Positions 11,322-21,909 are shown, counted from the first letter of the stretch. The stretch is 52,252 nucleotides of DNA from Xenorhabdus mauleonii (GCF_900113945.1 NZ_FORG01000014.1:1-52252); one strand, 5' to 3'. The notes: generated by a model not told the origin, from the sequence alone. Numbers and translations are program-made.

Positions 11322-12110
11322 TCAATTCCCAAACATCAGTGCTGTCAGCACAAAATCCAAACCCAATACCGCCAACGACGCATGAACTACCGTGCGCGTC
11401 GTCGCCCTGCTAATCCCTTCCGATGTAGGGACAGCGTCATAACCATTAAATAGTGCAATCCACGTTACGGTGATGGCAAAGACAACACTCTTGAGAAAAC
11501 AATTGAGCAAATCTTTTTTCCATTCCACCACAGATTGCATGGATGACCAGAAAAAGCCGCCATCGATGCCTTTCCAGTCCACACCAACCATTGCGCCACC
11601 CAAGATACCTACGGCCACAAAGATTAATGTCAACAAAGGCATACTGATGAAGCCCGCCCAAAAACGAGGAGCAACGACGCGGCGCAATGGATCCACTGCC
11701 ATCATTTCCAAACTGGAAATCTGCTCAGTAGCCTTCATCAAACCAATTTCTGCGGTCAAAGCTGAACCCGCCCTGCCCGCAAAAAGCAAAGCCGTCACCA
11801 CTGGCCCCAGCTCACGCAGCAACGACAGCGCTACCATCATGCCGAGGCTGCCCTCTGCACTAAATGTGGTCAGAACCAGATAGCCCTGCAAGGCCAGTAC
11901 CATGCCGATAAACAACCCTGATACCACAATGATCAGCAATGATTGGACACCTATGCTATAAAGCTGCTGGCGTAATAGCGCCCATTGTTTGGTAGGCTCT
12001 GGCTTACCTATAATTGCACTGAACAGCATAAAGCCCGCACGGCCGAATGAAGCAATAACTTCAATCATCCGCCTGCCCAGCGCTGCCAATGCCTGTGTCA
12101 ACATCAACAT
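11322..12110 (-). CDS. mlaE: MlaE, permease subunit of the Mla transporter
   Basis: MlaE is the inner-membrane permease dimer of the MlaFEDB complex. The 262-residue product has an amphipathic N-terminal helix and five or so hydrophobic segments. Conserved MlaE-family stretches are visible: [44 protein letters not shown] and [10 protein letters not shown]. It starts 4 bases after mlaF ends and almost abuts mlaD, typical of tight translational coupling. Confidence 0.96.
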   Translation of the reverse strand: MLMLTQALAALGRRMIEVIASFGRAGFMLFSAIIGKPEPTKQWALLRQQLYSIGVQSLLIIVVSGLFIGMVLALQGYLVLTTFSAEGSLGMMVALSLLRELGPVVTALLFAGRAGSALTAEIGLMKATEQISSLEMMAVDPLRRVVAPRFWAGFISMPLLTLIFVAVGILGGAMVGVDWKGIDGGFFWSSMQSVVEWKKDLLNCFLKSVVFAITVTWIALFNGYDAVPTSEGISRATTRTVVHASLAVLGLDFVLTALMFGN

Positions 12111-12114
12111 TCCA

Positions 12115-12918
12115 TTATCCTAATAACTCAGTTTTATAATCCCCGGCAGGGAAACGGAAGGGCACAGGCCCATCAGCAATACCATCAAGAAATTGCCGTA
12201 CCCGTTGATCCTGATTTGCTCTCAACTGTTCCGGTGTACCTTCTGCGATCACTTTCTGTTCTGCCACGATGTAAGCATAATCTGCAATACTCAACACTTC
12301 TGGCACATCATGGGAGACAACCACACATGTCACACCAAGCGCATGATTAAGTTCATCGATAAGCTTAACCAAAACCCCCATTGTGATCGGATCTTGACCA
12401 ACAAACGGCTCATCAAACATGATCAAGTCTGGATCAAGTGCAATTGCCCTTGCCAGTGCCGCTCGCCTCGCCATACCCCCGGACAGCTCCGATGGCATCA
12501 AATGCGCAGCACCGCGCAACCCCACCGCTTCCAATTTCATCATCACCGTTGTATGAATCAATTCTTCTGGCAGTTGGGTATGTTCACGCAAAGGAAAAGC
12601 AACATTGTCAAAAACATTCAGATCGGTAAACAGTGCCCCAGACTGAAATAACATGCTCATTTTCTTGCGGGCAGCATAGAGGCGCGGACGGGACAAGGCT
12701 GGAATGTTATCGCCATCAAACCAGATCTCACCTCGTTCAGGTCGGATCTGTCCCCCAATCAGGCGTAACAAGGTTGTTTTTCCGATACCGGAAGGCCCCA
12801 TAATGGCAGTAACTTTTCCTTTCGGAACGGTCAGATTAATATCAGCAAAAATCGGACGTTGACCCCGGGTAAAATGCATCCCACAGATCTCAATAAGATT
12901 TGCTGCTTGTTGATTCAT
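12115..12918 (-). CDS. mlaF: MlaF, ATP-binding subunit of the Mla transporter
   Basis: MlaF is the ABC ATPase that powers phospholipid transport by MlaFEDB. The 267-residue product has Walker A (GPSGIGKTT, near residue 41), an ABC signature ([14 protein letters not shown]), Walker B with catalytic Glu (DLIMFDEPF), and the H-loop (VVVSHDVPE). The C-terminal extension ending in [17 protein letters not shown] is the MlaF tail that contacts the partner subunit. First gene of the operon; the promoter should lie in 12919-13010, back to back with yrbG. Confidence 0.96.
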   Translation of the reverse strand: MNQQAANLIEICGMHFTRGQRPIFADINLTVPKGKVTAIMGPSGIGKTTLLRLIGGQIRPERGEIWFDGDNIPALSRPRLYAARKKMSMLFQSGALFTDLNVFDNVAFPLREHTQLPEELIHTTVMMKLEAVGLRGAAHLMPSELSGGMARRAALARAIALDPDLIMFDEPFVGQDPITMGVLVKLIDELNHALGVTCVVVSHDVPEVLSIADYAYIVAEQKVIAEGTPEQLRANQDQRVRQFLDGIADGPVPFRFPAGDYKTELLG

Positions 12919-13148
12919 TATTAATAACCCCTAACCGTTAATAGGTCATTTTCATGACTGTATTTAAATAAACTATGGTGCATACTACAAAAAATTCACT
13001 CAATTTGCGTTAGTAAAGTTGTGACAAATTTTACTTTTCTTTCCATGACCGTCAGAATGTATAAGTCTAGCTGAATAAACATTTCATGTTTAAAAATCAA
13101 CCATTATCAGCATAATGCTCGGAATAAATTTTATTTAAGGGACACACC
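12919..13148. promoter_or_regulatory. Divergent promoter region mlaF / yrbG
   Basis: 230 AT-rich bases between two divergently transcribed genes. Both promoters must lie here. AAGGGACAC just before 13149 serves as the yrbG ribosome binding site. Confidence 0.5.
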
Positions 13149-14123
13149 ATGTTTCTGACTATTTTACTACTCATTACCGGACTGATTTTACTGGTCTATG
13201 GTTCTGATAGATTAGTTTATGGTGCGGCAGTTTTTTCCCGGGCGCTGAAAATTCCGCCCTTTATTGTGGGATTGGTCATTATGGGCATTGGCACTTCGCT
13301 GCCAGAGCTGATGGTGTCAGTCACTGCCACCTTAAACGGGCAACCCGATATGGCCGTAGGCAATGCCATTGGTTCCAATATTACTAACCTCCTGCTGATT
13401 ACCGGGGCTGCGGCTTTCATTAGGCCAATCAGAGTAAAATCGGATATCCTACGGCGCGAAGTGCCTTTGATGCTGCTGATTACTGCATTTGCCGGATATA
13501 TTCTATCCAACAACTACTTGAGCCGTCTGGACGGGATGCTTCTGCTGTTTGCTGCCATCGTCTTTATTGCGTTGATGATCAAAATGACAGCGTTATCTCA
13601 ACACGATGGTGTTGACAGTTACACCCAGGAACGGAATTCAGAATTACCCGTTGAAGGCAACAAGGGGATTGCACTGCTTTGGGTTGTTCTGGGCTTAATT
13701 ATCCTGCCGATCTCCACCCGTATGGTCGTTGACAATGCGGCTGCCATTGCTCGCATTTATGAAATAAGCGAGCTGGTTATCGGCCTGACAATTCTTGCAG
13801 TGGGAACCAGCCTGCCGGAACTTGCCACATCCATTGCTGCCGCCATAAAAGGTGAGAATGACATGGCAATGGGCAATATTATTGGTTCGAATGTGTTCAA
13901 TGCCACCCTGGTCTTGGGGATCCCTGCGATACTTTCTCCCAGTGTTATTTCTCCGGAAGCGTTTTCACGGGACTTTTGGGTCATGATGGCAGCCAGTGTA
14001 CTGTTCACTGTCTTTTGTCTGGGAAGAAAGCATCGATTGAACAGATTGAATGGCATTTTGTTATTGGGCTGTTTTGTTGCGTATTTTATCGTCCTTTTTG
14101 TTTCTAAATTATTACAGCATTGA
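13149..14123 (+). CDS. yrbG: CaCA-family calcium/sodium antiporter YrbG
   Basis: An inner-membrane cation antiporter of the Ca2+:cation family. The 324-residue product has about ten hydrophobic segments in two inverted halves. Each half carries the alpha-repeat motifs: GIGTSLPELMVS with GNAIGSNITNLLL in the first, and VGTSLPELATS with GNIIGSNVFNATLVLG in the second. The acidic Glu in each SLPEL is the expected ion ligand. It starts the gene string leading to kdsD, as in E. coli. The physiological substrate is not established. Confidence 0.93.
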   Translation: MFLTILLLITGLILLVYGSDRLVYGAAVFSRALKIPPFIVGLVIMGIGTSLPELMVSVTATLNGQPDMAVGNAIGSNITNLLLITGAAAFIRPIRVKSDILRREVPLMLLITAFAGYILSNNYLSRLDGMLLLFAAIVFIALMIKMTALSQHDGVDSYTQERNSELPVEGNKGIALLWVVLGLIILPISTRMVVDNAAAIARIYEISELVIGLTILAVGTSLPELATSIAAAIKGENDMAMGNIIGSNVFNATLVLGIPAILSPSVISPEAFSRDFWVMMAASVLFTVFCLGRKHRLNRLNGILLLGCFVAYFIVLFVSKLLQH

Positions 14124-14256
14124 ATAGCAGTCATTGCACCGCAGCCACTATAACAACATTAAATAACAGTATTAGAGCACGTACTGAATAGCCGCCCTGA
14201 ATGAGCACAGGGTCAGTGGGAAAAGTAGAGCAGGAAGAAAACAGGAATAAGTAGAA

Positions 14257-15225
14257 ATGCCTAAAATCGATTTTCAACAAGCTGGTAAAAAAGTATTACA
14301 GATCGAACTGGACGGATTAACCAGTCTGGAACAGCACATCAATGATGATTTTAACCGCGCCTGCGAATTAATGTTCGGCTGTGAAGGAAAAGTCATCGTG
14401 ATGGGCATGGGTAAATCCGGCCATATCGGGCGTAAAATTGCGGCAACATTTGCCAGTACCGGTACGCCTTCTTTCTTTGTCCATCCCGGTGAAGCCAGTC
14501 ATGGCGATTTGGGCATGGTGACATCAAAAGACATTGTGCTGGCAATCTCCAACTCTGGTGAATCGAATGAAATTTTGGCATTGATCCCTGTTCTCAAGCG
14601 GCTAAAAGTTCAGCTTATTTGCATGACAAACAATCGCAACAGCAGCATGGGAAAAGCGTCGGATGTACATTTGTGCATTAAAACGCCACAAGAAGCCTGC
14701 CCGCTGGGTCTGGCACCAACCACCAGCACTACCGCCACACTCGTCATGGGCGATGCGATCGCGATTGCCCTTTTGCAGGCGCGTGGCTTTACTGCCGAAG
14801 ACTTTGCCCTTTCCCACCCGGGTGGCGCACTTGGGCGCAAGCTTTTGTTACTGGCCAGTGATTTAATGGCTTCCGGCGATCACATCCCTCACGTTCCCCG
14901 CACTGCAACCTTGCGCGAGGCTTTGGTGGAAATTACCCGCAAAAAACTGGGTATGACTGTTATCTGTAATGATGACATGCAAATTGATGGTATTTTTACT
15001 GATGGTGATTTGCGCCGTGTTTTCGATATGGGAATCGATTTAAACAATGCAAAAATCGCAGATGTCATGACATCCGGTGGTATTCGTATCAAGCCTAATG
15101 CGCTGGCTGTCGATGCCCTAAACTTGATGCAATCCCGCCACATTACATCCTTGCTGGTAACTGAAGGCGAGAAATTGCTTGGTGTATTGCATATGCACGA
15201 CCTTTTACAGGCCGGAGTGGTATAA
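14257..15225 (+). CDS. kdsD: Arabinose-5-phosphate isomerase KdsD
   Basis: KdsD converts ribulose-5-phosphate to arabinose-5-phosphate, the first step of Kdo synthesis for LPS. The 322-residue product has an N-terminal SIS domain (GMGKSGHIGRKIAATFASTGTP, SNSGESNEI) with the catalytic-type His in ALSHPGGALGRKLL, followed by two CBS domains (about residues 205-320). It heads the kdsD-kdsC-lptC-lptA-lptB run. Confidence 0.96.
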   Translation: MPKIDFQQAGKKVLQIELDGLTSLEQHINDDFNRACELMFGCEGKVIVMGMGKSGHIGRKIAATFASTGTPSFFVHPGEASHGDLGMVTSKDIVLAISNSGESNEILALIPVLKRLKVQLICMTNNRNSSMGKASDVHLCIKTPQEACPLGLAPTTSTTATLVMGDAIAIALLQARGFTAEDFALSHPGGALGRKLLLLASDLMASGDHIPHVPRTATLREALVEITRKKLGMTVICNDDMQIDGIFTDGDLRRVFDMGIDLNNAKIADVMTSGGIRIKPNALAVDALNLMQSRHITSLLVTEGEKLLGVLHMHDLLQAGVV

Positions 15226-15280
15226 ACAAGGCGTGATGTAAATATTGATATGATATAAATCTTAAGAGAATTCCTGAATA

Positions 15281-15844
15281 ATGAGTCAAAAAGAATTTCT
15301 GGACACCTGTTATGGGCCAGTGAGCAAAGATATTATCGAGAAAGCCCGTAAAATCCGCCTCCTGATTTGTGATGTTGATGGCGTTATGTCTGACGGGCTT
15401 ATCTACATGGGCAATGACGGTGAAGAGCTGAAAGCCTTTAACGTCCGTGACGGTTATGGCATCCGTTGCTTAATCACCTCCGGAATTGAAGTTGCCATTA
15501 TTACTGGCCGCAAAGCAAAACTGTTGGAAAATCGTGCAGAAACGCTAGGGATTACACATCTTTACCAAGGTCAGAACGATAAGATTTTGGCGTATAAGGA
15601 ACTGTTGGATAAACTAGCATTACAGCCAGATCAAGTTGCCTATATTGGCGATGACCTTATTGACTGGCCAGTGATGGCACAAGTTGGGTTATCAGTCGCA
15701 GTTTCTGATGCCCACCCGCTTCTGTTGCCAAAGGCAGATTATGTGACTCAGATTGCAGGTGGTCGTGGTGCAGTCAGGGAGCTTTGTGATTTGGTGCTCT
15801 TCGCTCAGAATAAGCTGGAAGATGCCAAAGGGTTATCCATATAA
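15281..15844 (+). CDS. kdsC: 3-deoxy-D-manno-octulosonate 8-phosphate phosphatase KdsC
   Basis: KdsC is the HAD-family phosphatase that removes phosphate from Kdo-8-phosphate. The 187-residue product has HAD motif I with the two catalytic aspartates (CDVDGVMSDG), motif II (ITGRKA), and motif IV (YIGDDLIDWPVM). It is 55 bases after kdsD and 17 bases before lptC. Confidence 0.96.
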   Translation: MSQKEFLDTCYGPVSKDIIEKARKIRLLICDVDGVMSDGLIYMGNDGEELKAFNVRDGYGIRCLITSGIEVAIITGRKAKLLENRAETLGITHLYQGQNDKILAYKELLDKLALQPDQVAYIGDDLIDWPVMAQVGLSVAVSDAHPLLLPKADYVTQIAGGRGAVRELCDLVLFAQNKLEDAKGLSI

Positions 15845-15861
15845 ATTAAAACTGAAAAAGA

Positions 15862-16455
15862 ATGAGCAAAATTCAATCCTGGCTGATCGCAGCATTAGTA
15901 CTGATCGCACTTGTGCTGATTGGCTGGAATTTATCCAGTGTAAATGATGATTCCTCTTCATCCATTGTTGATGACGGTCATCCTACTTATCAAACGCAGG
16001 AAGCAGTCACTTTTGTCTACGATCCTGAGGGGAAACTGGTTTACAAATTAGTGGCAGATGATGTCAAAAACTTTGCCGATACAAAGCTGACTTGGTTTAC
16101 CAAGCCTGTATTGACGACATATGACCCAAACAGCCCCTCTGAAAATCCGACAGCCACGTGGACAGTAAGCTCGGTTAAAGCCAAACTAACCAATGACAAG
16201 ATGCTCTATCTGTATGGGGATGTCCGTGTGAATAGCCTGACCGAAGCATCACAGCTGCAACAGATAAAAACAGATAATGCGACTGTCAATCTGACAACAC
16301 AAGACATCGCATCCGATGACCGAGTCACGATCACGGGTATTGGCCTGCAATCTGTCGGAATGAAAATGCGTGGCAATTTGCGAAATAAAACTGCTGAACT
16401 GATTGAAAAGGTGACTACTCAATATGAGATCCCACATGAACAACCTAATCCGTAA
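15862..16455 (+). CDS. lptC: LPS transport protein LptC
   Basis: LptC is a bitopic inner-membrane protein whose periplasmic beta-jellyroll receives LPS from LptB2FG and passes it to LptA. The 197-residue product has an N-terminal membrane helix (about residues 6-25). The jellyroll domain includes YDPEGKLVYKLVADDVKNF and LYGDVRVNSLT. Its 3' end overlaps the lptA start by 32 bases, the arrangement known from E. coli. Confidence 0.95.
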   Translation: MSKIQSWLIAALVLIALVLIGWNLSSVNDDSSSSIVDDGHPTYQTQEAVTFVYDPEGKLVYKLVADDVKNFADTKLTWFTKPVLTTYDPNSPSENPTATWTVSSVKAKLTNDKMLYLYGDVRVNSLTEASQLQQIKTDNATVNLTTQDIASDDRVTITGIGLQSVGMKMRGNLRNKTAELIEKVTTQYEIPHEQPNP

Positions 16456-16984
16456 CACCCTTATTGCCAGTACACTTTTTGCAACCAGCCTGCCAGTACT
16501 GGCTTTAAAAGATGATACAAAACAGCCCATTACCATCGACTCCGCAAGGCAGTCTCTGGATTTAACCGGGAATATCGCCACATTTACGGATAAAGTCATT
16601 GTAAAGCAAGGTTCTATTGATATTCGTGCTGATAAAGTTGTCGTTACCCGTCCCGATAGCGATTCAAAGAAGACGGTGATTGAGGCTTACGGTAACCCGG
16701 CCACTTTCTACCAATTGCAGGATGATGGAAAACCCATCAAGGGCCATGCATCCAAAATGCGCTATGAAATGGGCAAAGAATTAGTCACACTGACAGGCAA
16801 TGCTTACCTTGAGCAGCTAGACAGCAATATCAAAGGCGATAAGATTACCTATCTGGTGCCGACACAGCAAATGGAAGCATTTAGTGAAAAAGGTAAACGC
16901 GTCACTACTGTTCTCCTGCCAGCCCAATTGCAAGAAAAAGGCCCGAATGCCCACGGCTCTGATGTTCAGAAAAAGAGTAAATAA
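16424..16984 (+). CDS. lptA: Periplasmic LPS bridge protein LptA
   Basis: LptA polymerises with LptC and LptD to bridge the periplasm for LPS. The 186-residue product has a signal peptide cleaved near PVLA (residue 27). The OstA-type beta-jellyroll has the conserved ADKVVVTRP, GNPATFYQLQDDGKPIKGHA and LEQLDSNIKGDKITYL stretches. I keep the ATG at 16424, inside lptC, because the N-terminus then aligns with the family. An ATG 12 bases later is possible. Confidence 0.95.
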   Translation: MRSHMNNLIRNTLIASTLFATSLPVLALKDDTKQPITIDSARQSLDLTGNIATFTDKVIVKQGSIDIRADKVVVTRPDSDSKKTVIEAYGNPATFYQLQDDGKPIKGHASKMRYEMGKELVTLTGNAYLEQLDSNIKGDKITYLVPTQQMEAFSEKGKRVTTVLLPAQLQEKGPNAHGSDVQKKSK

Positions 16985-16990
16985 CGACTT

Positions 16991-17716
16991 ATGGCAATAC
17001 TAAACGCAGAAAATCTGGCAAAGGCCTATAAAAGCCGCAAGGTTGTTGAGAACGTCAGCCTGAAAGTAAAGTCAGGGGAGATTGTTGGCTTACTTGGCCC
17101 CAACGGGGCAGGCAAAACCACCACTTTCTACATGGTGGTGGGTATCGTTCCACGTGATGCTGGCTCTATCACCATTGATGGAGAAGATATCAGCCTGCTG
17201 CCACTGCACGAACGCGCTCGCCGCGGAATAGGCTATCTGCCACAGGAAGCCTCCATTTTCCGCCGCCTGAGCGTATTCGACAATTTGATGGCTATTCTTG
17301 AGATCCGCAAAGATCTCAACCATGAACAGAAAAAAGAACGTGCAGAAGAGCTGATGGAAGAATTTCACATCGCTCACCTACGTGATAACCTTGGGCAATC
17401 GCTTTCCGGTGGTGAACGCCGCCGTGTAGAAATCGCCCGTGCGCTGGCAGCCAATCCAAAATTCATCCTGTTGGATGAACCTTTTGCGGGTGTTGATCCT
17501 ATTTCCGTTCTGGATATCAAAAAGATCATCCAACACCTGCGGGATTCAGGTTTGGGCGTGTTGATTACTGACCACAATGTCCGCGAAACGCTGGATGTCT
17601 GTGAACATGCTTACATCGTCAGCCAAGGCCACTTGATTGCTCACGGCACGCCTGATGAAATACTGAATAACGAGCAGGTCAAACGCGTTTACTTGGGTGA
17701 AGGCTTCCGTCTTTAA
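16991..17716 (+). CDS. lptB: LPS export ABC transporter ATPase LptB
   Basis: LptB energises LPS extraction by LptB2FG. The 241-residue product has Walker A (GPNGAGKTT), Q-loop ([10 protein letters not shown]), signature ([15 protein letters not shown]), Walker B ([13 protein letters not shown]) and H-loop (LITDHNVRE), and the conserved terminal helix GEGFRL. It follows lptA by 6 bases. Confidence 0.98.
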   Translation: MAILNAENLAKAYKSRKVVENVSLKVKSGEIVGLLGPNGAGKTTTFYMVVGIVPRDAGSITIDGEDISLLPLHERARRGIGYLPQEASIFRRLSVFDNLMAILEIRKDLNHEQKKERAEELMEEFHIAHLRDNLGQSLSGGERRRVEIARALAANPKFILLDEPFAGVDPISVLDIKKIIQHLRDSGLGVLITDHNVRETLDVCEHAYIVSQGHLIAHGTPDEILNNEQVKRVYLGEGFRL

Positions 17717-17784
17717 TCTTGATTTATCTGTCAGGCGCAATTTCAGGGATCATTCAAGCTAGATAAAGGAGAAGTGGTAACGCT

Positions 17785-19221
17785 ATGAAGCAAAGTCTGC
17801 AACTCAGGCTCAGTCAGCAATTAACGATGACACCCCAGCTCCAGCAAGCTATCCGTTTGTTGCAACTTTCTACGCTTGAACTTCAGCAAGAAATCCAGCA
17901 AGCATTGGAAACCAATCCCTTGCTTGAACAAGATGAGCAGCATAGCGAAGTAGAAAATCAGAATCAATCTGAGAACGACGCTGAAGTCATGGATACCCGG
18001 GAAGCGCTTGAACAGCAAGAGATGCCAAAAGAACTGCCCCTGGATACCAGTTGGGACGAAATCTACAGCGCCGGCATACCTTCAGGATCCAGTGACTACT
18101 ACGCTGATGACTTTCCAGTTTATCAGGGAGAAACCACCCAGACCCTGCAAGATTACCTGACATGGCAGGCGGAACTGACGCCCTTCACTGAAACAGATGC
18201 CGCCATTGCCACATCCATCATTGATGCCATTGATGATAGCGGTTATCTGACAGTTTCCGCCGAAGAGATCCTTGCCAGCATCGGTGATGATGAACTCACA
18301 CTGGAAGAAGTCGAAGCCGTTATCAAGCGCATACAGCATTTTGATCCGATCGGCGTTGCAGCGCGTGATTTACGTGAATGCCTGCTGATTCAAATTGCTA
18401 TGCTGCCGCCTGAGACAAGTTACCTGAATGAAGCCAAGCTTATTGCCAGCCACTATCTTGAACTACTGGGCAACCGAGACTTTCGTAATTTATTGCGTCA
18501 AAGTAAATTAAAAGAAAGTACTCTTAAAGGTGCGATTGATATCATCCAATCACTGGAGCCGAAACCGGGGTTAATGATCAATACTGGCGAATCCGAATAT
18601 GTGATCCCGGATGTATTGGTACAAAAAGAAAATGAAAGTTGGCAAGTCAGGTTAAATACCGATAGCATTCCTCGTTTGCGTATCAATCAGCATTATGCAG
18701 CATTGGGGCAACAGGCCCATAATGAAAGTGACAGCCTGTTTATTCGCAATAATTTGCAGGAAGCCAAGTGGCTGATAAAAAGCCTCGAAAGTCGCAATGA
18801 AACATTGTTGAAAGTTGCCGGCTGCATTGTTGAACGGCAACAAGATTTTTTTGAATATGGTGAGGAACACATGAAACCGCTGGTACTGGCTGATATCGCC
18901 TACCAGATTGACATGCATGAATCCACCATTTCACGCGTGACAACACAGAAATACCTATATAGTCCACGCGGGATTTTTGAACTGAAATATTTTTTCTCCA
19001 GTCACGTCAGTACCGACAGCGGAGGTGAAGCCTCTTCAACGGCAATACGTGCCTTGGTGAAAAAACTCGTTGCGGCAGAAAACCCGGCCAAGCCTCTGAG
19101 TGACAGCAAATTGACCAGTATACTGGCGGAACAAGGCATTCAAGTGGCGCGCCGGACTGTCGCAAAATATAGAGAGTCGTTATCCATCCCTCCTTCAAAC
19201 CAACGTAAAACGCTGGTTTGA
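17785..19221 (+). CDS. rpoN: RNA polymerase sigma-54 factor RpoN
   Basis: RpoN directs RNA polymerase to -24/-12 promoters and needs AAA+ activators. The 478-residue product has the Gln-rich activator-interacting region I ([20 protein letters not shown]), an acidic region II, the core-binding domain (about 115-300) and a helix-turn-helix. It ends with the RpoN box [12 protein letters not shown], which reads the -24 element. It is followed at once by hpf, ptsN, rapZ and npr, the usual nitrogen-PTS neighbourhood. Confidence 0.98.
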   Translation: MKQSLQLRLSQQLTMTPQLQQAIRLLQLSTLELQQEIQQALETNPLLEQDEQHSEVENQNQSENDAEVMDTREALEQQEMPKELPLDTSWDEIYSAGIPSGSSDYYADDFPVYQGETTQTLQDYLTWQAELTPFTETDAAIATSIIDAIDDSGYLTVSAEEILASIGDDELTLEEVEAVIKRIQHFDPIGVAARDLRECLLIQIAMLPPETSYLNEAKLIASHYLELLGNRDFRNLLRQSKLKESTLKGAIDIIQSLEPKPGLMINTGESEYVIPDVLVQKENESWQVRLNTDSIPRLRINQHYAALGQQAHNESDSLFIRNNLQEAKWLIKSLESRNETLLKVAGCIVERQQDFFEYGEEHMKPLVLADIAYQIDMHESTISRVTTQKYLYSPRGIFELKYFFSSHVSTDSGGEASSTAIRALVKKLVAAENPAKPLSDSKLTSILAEQGIQVARRTVAKYRESLSIPPSNQRKTLV

Positions 19222-19244
19222 GCAACTCAGAGAAGGAAAACACT

Positions 19245-19532
19245 ATGCAACTCAATGTAACAGGCCACAATCTTGAAATCACAGATGCACTGCGCAGCAT
19301 TGTGCAAACAAAATGCGGAAAACTGGATCAATATTTCGATAAGATTAACCTTATTCAGGTCATCCTCCGAGTGGAAAAAGTGAGTAAAATCGCCGAAGCC
19401 ACCGTGCACGTTAACGGAGGTGAGTTGCATGCAACCGCAGAACATGAAGATATGTATGCGGCAATTGATGCACTGGCAGATAAACTTGCGCGTCAATTGA
19501 CCAAACACAAAAGTAAATTGAGACAACATTAA
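19245..19532 (+). CDS. hpf: Ribosome hibernation promoting factor HPF
   Basis: Short HPF binds the decoding centre in stationary phase and, with RMF, dimerises 70S ribosomes into 100S particles. The 95-residue product has the S30AE fold, with MQLNVTGHNLEIT at the start and VNGGELHATAEHEDMYAAIDALADKLARQL later. The start at 19245 is decided by GAAGGA 8 bases upstream and by the family length; an upstream in-frame start overlapping rpoN is rejected. Confidence 0.96.
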   Translation: MQLNVTGHNLEITDALRSIVQTKCGKLDQYFDKINLIQVILRVEKVSKIAEATVHVNGGELHATAEHEDMYAAIDALADKLARQLTKHKSKLRQH

Positions 19533-19665
19533 CAGCTTTCAGGCAACGGAGCCGTCATAAAATAACCACTGTTCTATCTGTAGCTCCTACTATAGCCCAG
19601 TGCATCCATACCAGATGTCCCTCAATCCGACATCTGGTATTTCCAGGCTCTAAGTGAATAAAGAA

Positions 19666-20133
19666 ATGAACAACGAAACAGATTTACCACTAAGCTCAGT
19701 ACTTTCACCCGAATGTACACGCAACAACGTGCCTTGTTCGAGTAAAAAACGGGCTTTAGAGATTATCAGTGAACTGGCATCCAAACAGCTTGGATTACCG
19801 GAAAATACCGTCTTCGAGGCCATTCTTACCCGCGAAAAAGTGGGCACGACTGGTATTGGAAACGGAATTGCTATCCCCCACGGCAAACTTGATAAAGAAT
19901 GCTCAGATAATGCCGTTGGCGTTTTTTTGCATCTGGAGCAACCTATTACCTTTGATGCTATTGATAATCAACCTGTTGACTTGCTTTTCGCTTTATTGGT
20001 GCCATCAGACCAATGCCAAACCCATTTACACTCACTATCATTAATAGCAAAGCGCCTTGCAGATAAAAATCTCTGCCGTCGCCTGCGTTCAGCTCAAAGT
20101 GATGAAGAGCTATATAGAATTATTACTGAATAA
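19666..20133 (+). CDS. ptsN: Nitrogen PTS enzyme IIA (EIIANtr)
   Basis: PtsN takes phosphate from Npr and regulates potassium transport, sigma-E and other targets rather than moving sugar. The 155-residue product has the phosphorylated His at 72 in GIAIPHGKL, and the conserved DAIDNQPVDLLFALLVP. It ends about 8 residues sooner than in E. coli. The ATG at 19666 aligns with the family N-terminus; a GTG 12 bases upstream is possible. Confidence 0.96.
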   Translation: MNNETDLPLSSVLSPECTRNNVPCSSKKRALEIISELASKQLGLPENTVFEAILTREKVGTTGIGNGIAIPHGKLDKECSDNAVGVFLHLEQPITFDAIDNQPVDLLFALLVPSDQCQTHLHSLSLIAKRLADKNLCRRLRSAQSDEELYRIITE

Positions 20134-20141
20134 TAAAAAGT

Positions 20142-20187
20142 TATACTCAAGACATTTCAAGCTGCGGTTTGGAAGACGACAGGTATA
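20142..20187 (+). repeat. Miniature ERIC-like element (46 bp)
   Basis: TATACTCAAGACATTTCAAGC, the left tip, is joined directly to GGAAGACGACAGGTATA, the right tip. This looks like an internal-deletion derivative of the ERIC-like family, between ptsN and rapZ. Confidence 0.6.
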
Positions 20188-20218
20188 ATACAATTATAAA
20201 CATTTAGGGAGTCACCTC

Positions 20219-21070
20219 ATGGTGCTGATGATAGTCAGTGGTCGCTCAGGTTCAGGAAAATCTGTCGCCCTACGTGCACTAGAAGATATGGGCTTCTATT
20301 GCGTAGATAATCTACCGGTCGTATTGCTGCCAGAATTGGCAAGCACGCTGGCTGAACGTGATATTTCAGCGGCGGTGAGTATTGATGTCAGAAACATGCC
20401 GGAATCACCCGAGGTTTTCGAAGAAGCCCTAACGCAATTGCCTGACAGTTTTTCGCCACAGCTACTGTTCCTCGACGCGGATCGCAATACCCTTATCCGT
20501 CGTTACAGTGACACGCGGCGCTTGCATCCACTTTCCAGTAAAAATCTGTCACTGGAAAGTGCGATTGACCAAGAAAGTGACCTGCTGGAACCTCTGCGTT
20601 CACGTGCCGATCTGATTATTGATACCTCAGAGATGTCCGTTCATGAACTGGCAGAAATGCTCAGAACACGTTTATTGGGCAAACGGGAACGTGAACTGAC
20701 TATGGTGTTTGAATCTTTTGGCTTCAAGCATGGTATTCCCATAGATGCAGACTATGTTTTCGACGTGCGCTTCCTACCGAACCCCCATTGGGATCCGAAA
20801 TTACGCCCAATGACAGGATTAGATCGCCCTGTCGCCGCATTTTTGGATCGCCATACCGAAGTGCACAACTTTATCTACCAGACCCGCAGCTATCTAGAAC
20901 TTTGGTTGCCCATGCTGGAAACCAATAACCGCAGTTACCTGACCGTAGCGATTGGCTGTACGGGTGGTAAACACCGTTCCGTTTATGTTGCAGAGCAATT
21001 GGCTGATTATTTTCGCTCGCGCGGTAAAAATGTGCAGTCACGTCACCGCACACTGGAAAAACGTAAGTAA
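20219..21070 (+). CDS. rapZ: RNase adapter protein RapZ
   Basis: RapZ senses glucosamine-6-phosphate and delivers the sRNA GlmZ to RNase E, so setting glmS expression. The 283-residue product has an N-terminal P-loop ([18 protein letters not shown]), a Walker B-like [11 protein letters not shown], and the C-terminal GlcN6P/RNA-binding domain with [19 protein letters not shown] and the basic tail [10 protein letters not shown]. It is almost identical to E. coli over its length. The control target (glmS) is outside the window. Confidence 0.97.
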   Translation: MVLMIVSGRSGSGKSVALRALEDMGFYCVDNLPVVLLPELASTLAERDISAAVSIDVRNMPESPEVFEEALTQLPDSFSPQLLFLDADRNTLIRRYSDTRRLHPLSSKNLSLESAIDQESDLLEPLRSRADLIIDTSEMSVHELAEMLRTRLLGKRERELTMVFESFGFKHGIPIDADYVFDVRFLPNPHWDPKLRPMTGLDRPVAAFLDRHTEVHNFIYQTRSYLELWLPMLETNNRSYLTVAIGCTGGKHRSVYVAEQLADYFRSRGKNVQSRHRTLEKRK

Positions 21071-21078
21071 TATAAGCA

Positions 21079-21138
21079 ATTGCTTTGAAGGCGATTGCTT
21101 TAAAAACTGTTGATTCAAAAACAGTTGATTCAAAGACA
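21079..21138 (+). repeat. Four tandem 15-bp units upstream of npr
   Basis: Four consecutive 15-mers fill the gap between rapZ and npr: ATTGCTTTGAAGGCG, ATTGCTTTAAAAACT, GTTGATTCAAAAACA, GTTGATTCAAAGACA. Units 1/2 and 3/4 are near-duplicates. The array is in frame with npr and a TTG inside it could in principle extend the protein N-terminally with five-residue repeats. Confidence 0.85.
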
Positions 21139-21153
21139 AGCGATAAACACAGC

Positions 21154-21426
21154 ATGACAGTCAAACAACGGCTTGAAATTAAAAATCGGCTTGGTATGCA
21201 TGCCAGACCTGCAATGAAACTGCATGACCTTGTGCAGCAGTTTCAATCGCAGGTTATTCTGCGCAATGGCAATAATATCCAAGCCGAAGCCAGTAGTGTG
21301 ATTGCCATGCTGATGCTAGATTCTGAACAAGGTAGCTGCATTGAAGTTGAAGCAACCGGAGTGGATGAACAACAAGCGCTGGCCGCTATTGTTGATCTAT
21401 TCAATTCTGGTTTCGACGAAGATTAA
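21154..21426 (+). CDS. npr: Nitrogen PTS phosphocarrier protein NPr
   Basis: NPr (PtsO) carries phosphate from EINtr (PtsP) to EIIANtr. The 90-residue HPr-fold product has the active His at 16 in [14 protein letters not shown], and ends FNSGFDED like its E. coli homologue. The ATG at 21154 gives the family length, but no strong ribosome binding site precedes it. The usual tight coupling to rapZ is broken by the 15-bp tandem array. A decayed partial copy of this gene's second half lies at 24175-24300. Confidence 0.95.
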   Translation: MTVKQRLEIKNRLGMHARPAMKLHDLVQQFQSQVILRNGNNIQAEASSVIAMLMLDSEQGSCIEVEATGVDEQQALAAIVDLFNSGFDED

Positions 21427-21909
21427 CCTGTTCCGTCAAAATCATCATCTTCCATTAAAAACGTTATTGCCCTTCAAAAACATTACATTCCGTTAAAAAT
21501 ACACCTCGAATCCGTCACCAAACTTCCAGTATTTTCGAGTTATGATATAAAAAAACAATATTTATAACTAACTTGAATATCAAAAGAGTGAATATTTGCG
21601 GCTTTCTTGATACATCTCACACAAATCAGTAACTTATTCTATTTATACTCATTTTACTCCAATATATCAGACTGGAACGCTGACCAATCGGCATAAACCA
21701 GTTTAACATATCAAAATTGGAAGATACTTTCATATTTATTAAATATTCATTACAGCTAAACATTCATCTTTATTTATAACGATCTTATAAGGTGCCTTAA
21801 CCGAGATATTATCCCTTGCCAATTAGCAATGGTAATCATCGTGTAAAAAAAATATTTATTTTCCATTTAAGTAAATACATTAACTTTTATTACAGACAGC
21901 AATAACCAT
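21427..21909. other. AT-rich noncoding stretch after npr
   Basis: 483 bases with no convincing gene, and markedly more AT-rich than the flanking core genes. It marks the left edge of the accessory block and should hold the promoter of the downstream cyclase-like gene. No terminator hairpin is obvious right after npr. Confidence 0.5.
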
